Positions 32,517-44,894 are shown, counted from the stretch's first letter. The stretch is 64,000 nucleotides of DNA from Topomyia yanbarensis (GCF_030247195.1 NC_080671.1:188211725-188275724); one strand, 5' to 3'. Translations and numbers: made by a program. The notes: generated by a model from the sequence alone, not told the origin.

Positions 32517-35500
32517 ATCGTGTTTTTCGGCTTACATATTTTTTTAAAAAAAAGGCGCTCCGTAACAACATTCGGCTCTAGCGCACGCACACGAAAACTG
32601 AGAACCGCAAAATTTTGTGAGATAGAATAGAGCTGCATGACAGCTATGAAAATGGTATACATATATGCTTTTCATAATATTACCATAACTGAGAAACAGC
32701 TGGGGGTCTGAATTGGCCAGCGGCCCGAATTGGCCCACTTCACCGTATATCATAATGTTCTCTAGTAATTTCTGCATTAGTTGGCACCCTTGGTGCGCGT
32801 ATTTGCTAAAATTTGGCAACACTGTTAACTGTAAAAGATCGAGGTTTTTTAATTCTGCTTGGTTAATGAAAGGTCGCGCGCGGAAGCAAAATCTACTGAC
32901 ATTGGTAATTCGAATTGTTTCAATTCAAATATGTTTTCCTCTCAACAAACAGATGTCAGGGACATACCGATGTATTCTGAAAAATATCAGTTTTATAGAA
33001 CCTAGATATAAAGTAAAAAAAATCAGCGATGTTCTCACTTTTCAAAATTGAATAAGTACATGTTCCTAATCCGTCCCAATGAAAATTCTTATACTCTGAT
33101 TAAGTTTAATCTAAATACAACTAGATCGGTGAAAAATAACTTGCGCAAAATTGCGCCTTTATGAATGGGAGCTATTTGAATAATTAGATATTTTTGACAT
33201 TTTCCTCGTTTTGCTACGTTGTCCGTGCGAAGCTCAAACTTTTGCAATGATATTTCTTTTGTAAATAATGGATAATTCTAGACAAGATTCCGGTTTAGTT
33301 ACCTGGGAAACAAAATTATGGTTTTATTAAACCGTAGCGCTCTCCAGTGACTTAACTAGACCAAATTCCTGGTCAAAATTATTTTGCACCATTTTAAGCC
33401 TTATTATATGTCGAAGAGTCGTAAAAAGTGAGTGTTTACAGTTTTGGACAACATACGAATAAATAATTATCATATTCATTCTCCTAGCAGTGTAATGCAG
33501 CGCCAAAATTTAAAAAAATACCGCATAAATTTTGATTTCTTCAAATTTAACGATGTTATTGGGGATGACAGGTGTCAGTTAGAAGGCTTCGTACTTAGAG
33601 GTTTTGATTGTATGAACGTAACACCACAAATTACAGAATTTTTTTCTGTTAAAATTGCTTAATTTGCGATTGAATTAGCCTAGTTTTTCTTTAGTGCAAT
33701 TAAGTTCTTCCGCAAGCTCGTTTCCTAAATAGCCAAACTTATCTTAGATAATCACAGCAGGAAATTGTTCCAGAATTTGAAAACGATATCTTCTTGTAAG
33801 CCTTTTGATGCTTCTATCGGTATTTAAAAATAACCTGGTTGTGGATGGATAGAAAATTGCACACTTATATGAATAAAAAAAATTAACATACCAATATTTT
33901 TTTTTAAATTTTAAAGAAAATTTCCTAATAGCGTTAGTCAGATGTTTGTGAGCCTGAATAAACTTTCTAATTAATAGACCATGCACAAAAAAAGCATTGA
34001 TATACATACAGTATTACGACGAGCAGCAACTGGATTAGGTGAATGACGGCTAAATTTATTTCAGCAGATTTGTCTCACGGTGTTGTGTTAATCATTTAAA
34101 GCTGCAAATATTTCATTTATTTGATTATTTTATATACCTAAGTTAATTATCACTTACAACTTTTTAGTGCTCAATACCGTTTCAGTTGCTAACTTGGTAA
34201 TCTACTTTGTCATTGGCTATGCCGGATCTTATGTAGGATTACTGTAGAATCAACAATAAATGTAAACAAGCTCTCAATAAGTTAAGTATAATTTAAGTAG
34301 ATTTAGCGAAACCTGGTACTTACTATCAATTGTAATTTTAGTAATAGTTTAAAAAATATATGATTTCTGCATCATTTCGCACAAAAGACTGTATAGCGTG
34401 CCTATTATCCTGACGTTCTGACCTAGGTTATTGTTATTGAACATGCCATACCCAATTGCTTTTTTACAACCACAACTTATAATAGACTGGCTAATTCTGT
34501 CGCAACATACAGTGTTCAAATTCACAACAGATACAACCTGAACGAATAACGATTCACCTATAGAAGACAACTAGTGTGTGTGACTATTTATATAGTACGA
34601 TTCCTGTTAGTTATATTTCACATTCTGCAACAAGTAGAACATGCATGAAATATACTGCCCATAAAAGCATAAGAGTCCCATATTGAAAAACAGCAAGCCC
34701 AGAAAAACGCTGTTAGGATTTATATTTTCAACTTTATGCTCTTTAATCAATTATGAACAAAGCACCAAGCGAAAAGGCTGAAAAAGCTTTACCGTAGGTC
34801 ACTAGATGGGCAAGAAGCGAACAAACGATGAAGCTTGAAATTCTACGAACAGCGTTAAATCTTCACTCGTGAATGTTTGTCGCATAGCCTCGCGAAGCTC
34901 ACAAAGATTTATTATGTACGAAAAAACCACACTACCTATTTAATCGTTGCATTGTTCATTGACAGAGCGCAGTTTTGGGAAACCCTAGAAAGAATTTGAT
35001 CTACTAGTGTACTAGTGTTCTTTGCCACTCCGTTGTTCAATAAACGGTAGATGATTTTTTTTATATATTGATTATATTAATCGAAAATGAAAACGAAATA
35101 AAACTATTTTATGATAACCCTATGCAAACCGGTCGAGAAAAGTTTCGCGAGCGAATTCATCCGCATTGTGAAATGGTACAATAATAGAAATCAACTGATG
35201 GGCTACTTCATTGTTTGCTATAGCTCTGACTCGCGTGTGGTTCCAGCACCAGGTTACTATGCATAATTTTCTAAGCAAACAGAACGCATCACAAGTGAAG
35301 AGAGGTTGTGAATGGCAAATGAACGCTTCGTGATGCGATGCTTCCCATATTTGGTTGTAAGTAGACCAGTTACACGGCAAAGGTCGGTCAGCGAGCAAGC
35401 AATAGGAGCTAAGGAGGAAAAATTCGAAATCGGAGAAAATCGGAATATCGGTCTTAATTACTGCGAACTAATCCGACACTACCAGTAATAAGCAGTGTTT

Positions 35501-35640
35501 GTCGAAGAATCCTTCTCGATAATAGCCTGAGCCTGAACCACCGGCTATTATGAGGATTCGTTTTACCGCGAAAATATCCAGTACATGAAATTGCGCTAAA
35601 CTACTGAACCTCCCACCGTTGGCAATAAACGACTCCGACA
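32517..35640. other. AT-rich stretch without recognised gene
   Basis: Short frames only, for example 33432-33662 (plus) and 35120-35398 (minus), none with a recognisable domain. I see no strong repeat match to the rest of the window. Confidence 0.4.
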
Positions 35641-35780
35641 AAAATGACAAGACCTGAAAAAGGCCACCAAAACGGCCGAAACGTCGGGCAATCTACAATT
35701 AATTGGTTTGCCTAGATTATTCAGACTGAGAAAATCGTTGATACCTGTGAATATTCCGTAACCAGTCGACAAACATCTAA
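35641..35780 (+). ncRNA. Hammerhead-ribozyme-like core, probable Penelope-like element remnant
   Basis: CTGAAAA (35654-35660), GGCC (35662-35665), an 8-nt loop, GGCC (35674-35677), GAAAC (35678-35682) and GTC (35683-35685) follow in the order of a hammerhead ribozyme core with stem II. The consensus CUGANGA has A in place of the catalytic G8, so it should be inactive. Penelope-like retroelements are known to carry minimal hammerhead motifs in their terminal repeats. No Penelope reverse transcriptase is recognisable nearby. Confidence 0.5.
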
Positions 35781-35834
35781 TCATAATTGTATTTAATTTT
35801 AAACAATTAGAGATGAACTAATGATAATGGAACT

Positions 35835-35915
35835 TACCCGACCAGGAGAAAATAACTGGCCATCAGCCCGAGCATACTATTTTCTGGTATCATACCTAAA
35901 CCTGGTATTAATTGA
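35835..35915. mobile_element. Short MITE fragment
   Basis: TACCCGACCAGGAGAAAATA at 35835 matches the reverse complement of the end of the repeat at 48430-48784, where TACCCGAGCAGGAGAAAAT is read on the minus strand. GGTAT/ATACC motifs are shared as well. Non-coding. Confidence 0.6.
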
Positions 35916-35937
35916 TTACACTGCGAAACAAAATTAA

Positions 35938-37323
35938 AAAAAACCTGTTTTAATCCACCTGGCGGTGCAATTGTACCATTCTCAATCATGAACACGAGAA
36001 TTTTTTGGTTGCTTATATTTATTAAAAGCTTTCAAATGTATACATTACAATTTTATTATATATGACTTGACAACTATATACAAGAAAAGAAATCATTATT
36101 CGAGTTCTAAAATTTTGCAAAAGAAAAACCAGCCACGGTAATATTGAATTGAAAAAAGGAGCGAAATCGGTTAAGTCCCAAAAAGTCGATTTTCATGATA
36201 AAACATTTTCGACATAACATAAAATCTCGACGTTTCATGCATTTTAAAGATGTTTGGCATCAAAAATTCGAATTCGATTTCTGAAATTTCATGGGGTCCC
36301 CCTTTGAAAAAAATGTTGAGTTCCGGATTATATGGGAATTTCATATGTGACCGGACGGTTCAGTGTATATTTCCGGAACCATATACGCGTTCTATTCGAA
36401 ATTTTATAGACATCTGTGCGGATAATATAGCTATCATTTGGGACTAAGTTTGCGAAAATGGGCCCAACCATTTCCGAGAAATTGATGTGAGTTCGTTAAT
36501 TTTGAAAGATGGCCGCTTTTCCCGGGCACTCTCGGAACCGTCTATGATGGTCAATGTAGCCAACTAAAGTTTGGTTGGCCGTCGGTGATCTAGAACTGCA
36601 AATTCAAGTAGTTTGAGAGACGTTTTAGCGAAATTTTTACCTTTTTTGCTTTCATCGGAGTATCGGTTTGAATCACAATTTGCTATGTGATCGCACTCCA
36701 CAACCCGTAACTCCAGAACCGGAGGTCGGATCGGTATGAAATTTAATAGCCATTTACGGGGGCGCAACACCTTTCTTTTGAGACTAAGTTGGTTGAATCG
36801 GTCTAGCCATCTCCGAGAAACCGATTGGACTGTTATTCTGAATTTGGACACTTCCGCCGGGGCTTCCAGAACCGATGATAGTGGCCAATGTGGCCAAAGA
36901 GACTTTGAATGGATGTTAGTGACCTAATACTACAAATTGAAGGAGTTGTGGTTTTGGAAAAATTTTCACCTTTATACACTCATTGCAGAATTTATTAAAA
37001 TCGACATTTTCTGCGTGTTCGTACTCATCATCCTGTAATTCCGGAACCGGAAGTCGGATCCATTAGAATTCAATAGCAACCTATAGGAACGTTGTATCTT
37101 CATTTGAGATTAAGTTTGTCAAAATCGGTTCAGCCATCTCTGAGAAAAATGAGTGACATTTTTGGTTACATGCACACACAGACGCACATACATACACACG
37201 CACAGACATTTGCCGAACTCGACGAAGTGAATCGAATGGTATATGTCACTCGGCCCTCCGGGCCTCCGTTAAAAAGTCGGTTTTCAGAGCAATTGCAATA
37301 CCTTTCTATTGAGAAAGGCAAAA
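35938..37323 (+). repeat. Family A copy with three ~335-bp internal units
   Basis: Begins with CCTGTTTTAATCCACCTGG and ends in GAGAAAGGCAAAA. Inside, a unit anchored by GACTAAGTT (36442), GACTAAGTTG (36782) and GATTAAGTTTG (37108) is repeated three times with strong divergence, each preceded by a TTCCGGAACCGGA-like phrase. A CA-rich tract (37170-37206) and the hairpin core GGCCCTCCGGGCC (about 37252-37264) lie near the right end. Non-coding. Confidence 0.65.
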
Positions 37324-38110
37324 ATTTTGGGAGCAGGACAAAAAATGGCAAAAGTTTGAGGTCCCAGGAAACCCCTGGTGAAGAAATTTTTGAAAAAAAT
37401 TGGAGCGGGGCTTCACAGCTTAAAACGAAAGTTTGTATGGAGAACTAGGGGTGTTCAAGAGGCAAGATATCAATGAAAATGGTCATCTTAAATTTTCGCA
37501 TAAAGTCTTATTACATCGAAAAAGTAATCTATGCAAATTTTTAGCTCAATCGGACATCTATAAAGGGGTGCGGCATTTGGATATTGTTTTCATAATATAA
37601 GAAAAAAACCAAAGGGGGGAGTACATGAAATGTTGAAAATCGAAATTTTTGGTTCGAAATATGTCTAAAAATAGCATGAAACATCAGCATCTAGTCCCAA
37701 AACAAACGAAAACCGCTGAAAAAAAATTATACAATTTTTTTAGATCCAAGGACTTGGAAATTTTTGAAAAAATGATTCGAAAATCGATAATTTTACTGTA
37801 ATGTCCTACGATTGAAAAAAAAATTTCCCATCGAACTGGCCTTGGAAGCAGCACAAATAAAAAGATGGCAGGAATTTGGGGTTCCAACCAAATCACCGCC
37901 AAGGAATTTTTGAAAAAAAAATGGAACGGGACTACACAGTTTAAAAACAAAGTTTTGTGAAATTTTTGAAAAATAGCATCTTTCAGGTGAAAATGGACAT
38001 TTTTGAACGAATTTTCCAAACGAACTGGGCTTGGGAGCAGAACAAATAAAAAGATGGTGGGGATCATCGGTTTACGTGTCCATTTTCACATAAAAGATGC
38101 TATTTTTCTA
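37324..38110 (-). repeat. Repeat family B, uninterrupted copy
   Basis: Reverse-complement match to 41150-41896 joined to 48126-48400. The phrase CATAATATAAG (37591-37601) is the undisturbed insertion site that in the other copy is split by the TIR element at 41897-48125. Apparent frames such as 37684-38067 are translations of the repeat and not genes. Confidence 0.8.
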
Positions 38111-38185
38111 AAATTTCACTAAACTATTGTTTTAAACTGTGAAGTTTCGTATGTAACTCGCGTGTAAAAATTCTATTTAAAAACG

Positions 38186-38818
38186 TTATTAATCCACCTA
38201 ACAGTGTGATGAGACATTTCTTATAACTCTTATCACTCTCTTCGGATATTATATCGTTTGAGAACATTTAGAACTTGATGCTTCGCGATGTTTTTGATAA
38301 CACATACTACATGGGATAGTGGCAGGACTCAGAGAATCACTCAAATCAGCATAGGACAACATCAGTGCTAGAAATCTCAAACCAAATCAATGGGAAGGCG
38401 AAAAAATGGCCCATAAAATAGACATACAAACGAATTATTGCTAATGCTCTGTTAATAAAATATCTAAATTCCTCAATCAATGCATTGTGGTGGGAAAACT
38501 GATTTTTCTAAAGGGGTTATGTATATTGTACTGAACCAAAAAAAAAATCGATTTGTTTTAATCGATTTAAAGTTTATACTTTACTCAAATTTCCAACGCG
38601 ACTGAGAATTAAGAAATCAACGCTTTTTCTTGAAAAAACCCACCATTCAAAGAAAATCAACAGTGCATATTTTTAGACTTGGTTTTATTTCCTATTTAAG
38701 AACTATTGTGTTTTTTACATCCTAGATTGCATGATTCAGTGATCGAAACCCAAAACTTCATGAAGTATTTGAAATTATTAAATTAAAATTTGTGTTTGCT
38801 ATTGAAATTGACAAAATG

Positions 38819-38885
<67 letters not shown>

Positions 38886-39562
38886 TATAGTCCCTTTGGC
38901 GATTGTTTACTTTTTTGGTCCCACCTATCAGCATTGAAGTATCGCCCTTACGTTTTTTTACAATACCAATTTTACAATTGGTGGGGGTTTGGTGAAAATC
39001 GATCTTAATGTCTAAACGGCATAATTCCGAAACCGTAATTTTTGAAATTTTAAAATTATGCAGAATTAATTTTTCAGAAAATAGTAACAAGCAAAAAAGT
39101 ACCAAAGTCCAAAAAAATCAATTTTTGTTAAACGTAATTTTTTCGAGTTTACATCAAATCTCAATGTTTCATGCATTATAATGTCATTTGGCATCAAAAA
39201 TACAAATTTGATTTTGAAAATTTTTCATTTCAGTTTATATTGGAATTTGCTGTGTGATTGCACTCTTCAACTCGTAACTCCGGATCCGGAAGTCCAATCA
39301 ATAAAAAAAAATCAATTACAGCCGATGGGAAGATTGTACCTTTCATTTGAGACTAACTTTGTGCAAATCGATCCAGCCATCTCTGATTAACAGAGGTCAT
39401 ATTTTTTTTCCACATACACACATACTCACACATACATACAGACATGCATACACACACAGACATTTTCCGATCTCGACGAACTGAGTCGATTAGCATATGA
39501 CACTCGGCCCTCCCGGTCGGGATTAGATCGACGAATTTTAGAGTGAATGAGAAAGGCAAAAA
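38186..39562 (+). repeat. Family A copy with (TA)n tract
   Basis: Begins ATTAATCCACCTAACAGTG and ends GAGAAAGGCAAAAA. It carries the CA-rich tract (39411-39462), the diverged hairpin core CGGCCCTCCCGGTCGG (39506 onward) and GACGAACTGAGTCGATTAGC. Non-coding. Confidence 0.6.
38822..38882. repeat. (TA)n microsatellite
   Basis: About 30 uninterrupted TA dinucleotides. The Tyr/Ile frames over it on both strands are artefacts. Confidence 0.95.
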
Positions 39563-40299
39563 CATTTTTAGCAAATGTTGAAATTTATGCACTTTTTGGT
39601 GAGCAGTTCTATGTTTCATAGACATTAAATCAATTTTAACTTCGCTTCCTATTAAATAAAGACCCTTATTACAGTACATCTCTACAAAAACGAGATCAAT
39701 TTGAAAATAAATCTGAGGATTATGATTGATTACAGAACTCTGGAATTTTCTATTGGAATGTTTTCAGGCAGAAATTTGATATTGATGCTATTAGATAACT
39801 GTGAAATCAAGACCAAGAGATCAGTTACATATCAGGACCCCATTCCGACAATTTATCAAAAGTCCTCATAATGTTTACAACAACAGGTTATCAATCTACG
39901 GATCAGATAATTGTTATTGTAATATTGAATTAAATCAGTCTGCATCAATAAATTTTCAACTTCAATCCAATATTTTTTTTGGGTGTGGTGGAGGGGGGAG
40001 GGGGGTTGTATGGTGTTAAACCCCAAAACCTTCTCTTGGCTACGCCGTTGCTTGGAGTTATTTATTTCGCTTTTCATTTTCCGATATGTTTCAGATCGAT
40101 CCGATGGTTATAAGTTGGAAAAATTACAGTCAGAAGGTTCGCACAAATGAACATTTTTGTACTGATAAGTTATCAAGTTCCTTCCAGACAACTTGGAAGT
40201 GTTCGGTGATTATTTCTAGCGGTTGTAGATAGTAAAATGAAATACAAAATTCGTTTTATCGAAATAATGTTTGGCTTATTTCAATGGATTATTCCTATA
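39563..40299. other. No gene; remnant of a hAT-like end
   Basis: Near 39978-40050 a G-rich run, TTAAACCCCAAAACC and TTGGCTACGCCGTTG resemble the right end of the hAT-like family at 61138-63062. The remainder is unassigned. Confidence 0.4.
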
Positions 40300-41110
40300 T
40301 TGAACAATAAATAGGCGACAAAGAGTAATCAACAAACAACAAGCCATAACTTTTAAAGTATTCAAAATATATATTTGAAGTCTTCAGTAAAGTTATTCGC
40401 AAAAGTAAGAGCTACAAATTTGCTGAAGGCATCATTTCGATATAATCACTTCCAAAAAAATTTGTGAAAATATCTCACTCATAGGGGGATTAATCAGCAA
40501 AAGCACAATACCAAAAGAAAGGGCATATTGCCTCCATTAAATTCTCCGAAGATACTATTGACCTAAAATAAGCCGTTTTGTCGTTAATAATAGATTACAT
40601 GTTTTTGGTCATATTTCTGGCTATGGGAAATGATAAAAATCTTTCGTCCGCATTTAATGTTAAATATCTCTTTTGATAATAGTCCGATTTCAACAATCTA
40701 TAGCTTGTTCGAAAGGTATTCGTTAAAGCTGTCTAAAAACATATAAATTGTTAATCTATATTGTCAATTTCGGCAGATAATTCAAAAAAACTGCAAAAAA
40801 CGCCATTTTTACGCATTCAAACATTCATATCTTGGAAACTAAACATCAGAATCAAAAACAAATTAATAGCGTTCATACTGTTTTTTAGTTCTTTCATTTA
40901 AAATTGGTTTGGATAAGATCGGTTCAGCCATTGCTGAGAAACACGAATGAGAATTTGTCCGTTACATACACACACACACACAGACACACACACACACACA
41001 GACATTGTCCCAAATCGTCGAGCTGAGTCGATTGGTATATAAGACTCGGCCCTCCGGGCCTCGGAAAAAATCTTGAAAGTTTGAGCGAATTCTATACATT
41101 TCTTTTATAA
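40300..41110 (+). repeat. Dispersed repeat family A copy
   Basis: Includes ATCTCACTCATAGGGGGAT (40471), a CA microsatellite (40968-41003), GTCGAGCTGAGTCGATTGG and the hairpin core GGCCCTCCGGGCC near 41048-41060. It ends in TTTCTTTTATAAGAAATGTA. Non-coding. Confidence 0.65.
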
Positions 41111-41149
41111 GAAATGTAAAACCGTGTACCTTTAGCATATTCGCCTGTG

Positions 41150-41896
41150 TTCTTGGATGATCGCGCGCGGACAAATTTCACAAAACTTTGGTTTTAAACT
41201 GTGAAGTCCCGTTTCAATTTTATTCAAAAAATTCTTTACGATGATTTAGTTGGAACCGCAAATCCCCGCCGTCTTTTTATTTGTTCTGCTCCCAAGCCTA
41301 GTTCGTTGGAAAAATTCGATCAAAAATGTACATTTTCACCTGAAAGATGCTATTTTTCAAAAATTTCACAAAACTTTGGTTTTAAACTGTGATGTCCCGT
41401 TTCAATTTTTTTAAAAATTTCTTCATAAAGATTTAGTTGGAACTGTAAATCCCCGTCATCTTTATATTTGTTCTGCTCCCAAGCCCAGTTTGTTGGAAAA
41501 ATACCATCAAGAATGCCCATTTTCACCTGAAAGATGCTATTTTTCAAAAATTTCACAAAGCTTTGGTTTTAAGCTGTGAAGTCCCGTTCCAATTTTTTTC
41601 AAAAATTCCTTGGCGGTGATTTAGTTGGAACCCCAAATCCATGCCATCTTTTTATTTGTGATGCTTCCAAGCCCAGTTCGATGGGAATTTTTTTTTCAAT
41701 CGTGGGGCATTACAGTCAAATTTTCGATTTTCGAATCATTTTTTCAAAAATCCTTGGATTCTAAAAAAATATAATTTGTTTTCAGCGGTTTTCGTTTGTT
41801 TTGAGACTAGACGATGATGTTTAATGCTATTTTTGGACATATTTCGACAAATTTTTTTTCGATTTTCAACATTTCATTGGATTTTTTCTTATATTA
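41150..41896 (+). repeat. Repeat family B, left half, with three ~188-bp units
   Basis: TTTCACAAAACTTTGG recurs at 41176, 41364 and (one change) 41551, giving tandem units of 188 and 187 bp; each also holds GTCCCGTT and a TTTGTTCTGCTCCCAAGC-like phrase. The sequence continues at 48126 after the TIR element. Non-coding. Confidence 0.8.
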
Positions 41897-42248
41897 AGGG
41901 GCCGTTCATAAACCACGTAGACTCATAGGGGGGACGGGGGGGGGGGGGTCTGGCAAAAGTCTACGTTTGTCTACGAGGGTGGAGGGGGGGTCTTTGAAAA
42001 AGTCTACGTAGACTTTAATTTTTTGTTATTCTCGTATTACTAATTACGAATGGGATTTAAAGAGAGTTGTATTCAAAATATCGGTCTATTCAGTATTTAT
42101 GCAGAAACTTCAAAGCTAATACACTATTGAGGTAACTACTCGTTAAGCGACCACTCAACCCAGGACCCACGATTTTTTTTGGACAACGTCACACGTTGTT
42201 GTTTCTTGCGTATATTTTGATATAGTTTTGATCGAGGAATAATACAAA

Positions 42249-43782
42249 ATGACAGTTCTAAAGACGATCGCCCAAAATTCAACAGCCTGCTTCACCATCA
42301 TCAGTTCAATCAGCTATGACGGAATAATTCAACCACCATCGGGACGCATGTCCGACAATTTGCCGTTGTTTGAACGAAGAATAATTTCGCCGCCATCGCC
42401 GAGACTGCACAAACAAATTCAAGTTGCGCTGCCATCACCGGGACGCCTGTTATACCGTACTACGGAAGCCCCCGAGCGCTCCGACGCAGTCGTGCTACCA
42501 GCCAGCGACCAGCTCAGTCGTCCCGGCCCTGCGTTCGGAGGTCGTGAGGGGGTCTTCCGAACTCCCTTCCCAGGCGAGTATTTTGCTTTAAATGACGATC
42601 CACTTCCTGAAAACCTTCTGGTTTCTAGCATGCCATCGGGTACAACTCGTTCCGACGATTTGCTGTTGTTTGGCCGAAGAATAATTTCGCCGCCATCGCC
42701 GAGACTGCACAAAAAAAATCACGCTGCGCAGCCATCACCGGGACGCCTGTTATACCGTACTACGGAAGCCCCCCAGCGCTCTGACGCAGTCGTGCTACCA
42801 GCCAGCGACCAGCTCAGTCGTCCCGGCCCTGCGTTCGGAGGTCGTGAGGGGGTCTTCCGAACTCCCTTCCTAGGCGAGTATTTTGCTTTAAATGACGATC
42901 CGCTTCCTGAAAACCTTTTGATTTCTAGCATGCCATCGGGTACATCACGCCCCTTCAGCATGTCGGCACGATTGCCACGTGGCACTGACGATTTACGGCT
43001 ATACTACCAAAACGTCAGAGGGCTAAGGACGAAAATCGAGGACTTGTACTTGGCTGCTCTTGACGGCGACTACGATATTTATGTTCTGACGGAAACTTGG
43101 CTTGATGATCGTATTACATCGATGCAGCTCTTCGGGGATTCTTATGCGGTTTATCGTGCGGATCGAAGCGCACATAACAGTGTTCATGGTCGCGGCGGGG
43201 GAGTTTTGATCGCTGTTTCTTCTGCACTAGCCTCCTGTGAATTTGGTGTAGATAGTTCATCAAGCATTGAAGTTGTTTGGACGAAGATTACTACGCAGAC
43301 GAAGAGCTATTTTATTGGAGCTGTTTACATTCCTCCAGAAAAGCGACTTGACTGCACTATTACGCAGCTCCATCTCGACTCTATAGAACATGCTTCTTCT
43401 CAGGCAGATGCAAACGATGTGATAATAGTTCTTGGTGATTTCAACCAACCAGGACTGATGTGGGTTTCTTCTGGACGTGGATACGCTTACCCTAACCCGT
43501 TATCCTCGACAACAAATTCTGCCAGCCGCTTACTTCTGGACGGGATGGCTTTTCACGGACTAAATCAAGTAAGCACGATTTCCAACCATCAATCCCGTTT
43601 TCTTGACCTTGTGTTCGTCAATGAGAATGCTTTGCCTGAGTGTTCTGTGAGTGAAGCTTCCAGTGTTATCGTTCCTTTGGATAACTATCATCTCGCATTG
43701 GAAATATCCATTTCCATAATTAGTTCACCACAATATGAAGAAGCTTTAGCTGTGAATCGTCGTAATTTTCGCAAAACTGATT
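42249..43782 (+). pseudogene. LINE ORF, N-terminal region and APE endonuclease (interrupted)
   Basis: ATG at 42249. Residues about 35-234 are two nearly identical 100-residue repeats (ISPPSPRLHK, PSPGRLLYRTTEAP, FALNDDPLPENLL). The endonuclease starts near residue 247 (LRLYYQNVRGLRTK); LTETWL sits at about 280, GGGVLIAV near 315, GDFNQPG at 396 and the final DNYHLALEI near 478. These are the metal-binding Asn, Glu, Asp and His blocks of APE-type LINE endonucleases, which nick the target DNA. The frame is continuous up to the antisense insertion, where it reads into a Leu/Phe/Ile-rich translation of the invader's tail. The enzyme domain looks complete; the protein is split from its reverse transcriptase. 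Confidence 0.8.
42350..42949 (+). repeat. In-frame 300-bp tandem duplication in LINE
   Basis: ATAATTTCGCCGCCATCGCC occurs at 42381 and 42681, exactly 300 bp apart, and similarity spans the entire unit with few changes. Because 300 is divisible by three, it doubles a 100-residue segment without breaking the frame. Confidence 0.95.
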
Positions 43783-44893
43783 TATTTATTTATTTATTTA
43801 TTTATTTCAAGTCGTCAATCAGATGTAGACCGGTTTCTTACAATAATTATTAAACTAACTTAACACTAGTTAAAATTTTGGTTTACTGTAAACTGCTGCT
43901 TAAGTTTTGTTTTCGACATAGTGAAGTCAATGCTTTCGCAATGTTTGTTGTAAATATTCATCATTTGGTTTAAAGGGCCAAACTTGGCATAATTGGTGCG
44001 ATGGCGAATTGTACAAAAAATGCTGCGGTTACGTAGTTGTCGAGAAGGAGCATAAAAATTTAGTTTCGATAAAAGTTCGATTGAATCAATACGATGTGAT
44101 ACAATGTCGTTTACAAATGATACCATAGAAAATTCACGACGATCTTTCAAGGTTTGAATGTCAATTAGCATGCACCGTGCTTCATAAGATGGCAAATGTA
44201 GTCCAGTCCAACCTAGTTTACGAAGAGCGAACATCAAAAACTGCTTTTGTACTGATTCTATCCGGTTTGCATGTGTTGCTGAAAAAGGCGACCAAACTAT
44301 ACTACAATATTCTAGTGTTGAACGCACATAGGCTACATATAATGTTTTTATTGTGTAGGGATCTTGGAAATTATAGCAGAAGCGTTTAATAAAACCTAGT
44401 GTGCTGTTTGCTTTGTTAATTATTGTGTTATAATGATCTATGAATGTTATTTTGGAATCTATAATAACTCCTAGATCTCTTATTCTGTCACACTTTTCTA
44501 CTTGTTGATTTCCCAATAAGATTCTATTGTTCTGTATATTATTCTTTCTACTCAATGTTATGGAATTACATTTTTTTACATTCAGTTTCAGCAGGCTTTT
44601 GTTACACCATGTATAAAATATATTTACTTCGTTTTGAAATGTCTGAAAGTCTTCACCATTTCTTATTTCTAGAAATAGTTTCATATCATCAGCATATATA
44701 AGAACTTTTACATTTTTTAGAATGAAGGAAATGTCGTTAACAAATAAAATAAAGAATAGCGGGCCCAAATGAGACCCTTGAGGGACTCCTGATGTAACTT
44801 GAATTGGGATTGATTTTATCCCTTTAAATCTAACAGCTTGTTCACGATTTGTAAGATATGATTTAGCAGCACTACGTCGCACCCTATCGCTGA
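43783..44893 (-). mobile_element. Nested 5'-truncated LINE, antisense
   Basis: The plus-strand left edge is a TTTA/ATTT run (43784-43805), which is the element's (AAAT)n 3' tail read backwards. The 5' side is truncated inside the reverse transcriptase near the block ISDRVRRSAAKSYLTNREQA. CTGATT occurs at both junctions (43778 and 44890 regions) and may be a short target duplication or microhomology. It splits the host LINE between its endonuclease and its reverse transcriptase. Confidence 0.85.
43866..44882 (-). pseudogene. Reverse transcriptase C-terminal half (nested LINE)
   Basis: 338 open residues on the minus strand. Motif B reads SGVPQGSHLGPLFFILFVND at about residues 32-51, motif C YADDMKLF near residue 64, then thumb-like sequence DLGVIIDSKITFIDHYNTII and a C-terminal IVWSPFSATHANRIESVQKQ. 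The frame is free of stops, but motif A with its first catalytic aspartate is missing because of 5' truncation, so it cannot polymerise. Closely similar in layout to the host LINE reverse transcriptase, and so of the same broad clade. Confidence 0.85.
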
Positions 44894-44894
44894 T

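Noticed and set aside
37684..38067. 127-residue minus-strand protein
   Set aside because: Lies wholly inside repeat family B and corresponds to its tandem submotifs; the other copy does not preserve the frame.
38758..39105. Tyr/Ile-repeat proteins
   Set aside because: Translation of the (TA)n microsatellite inside a family A repeat.
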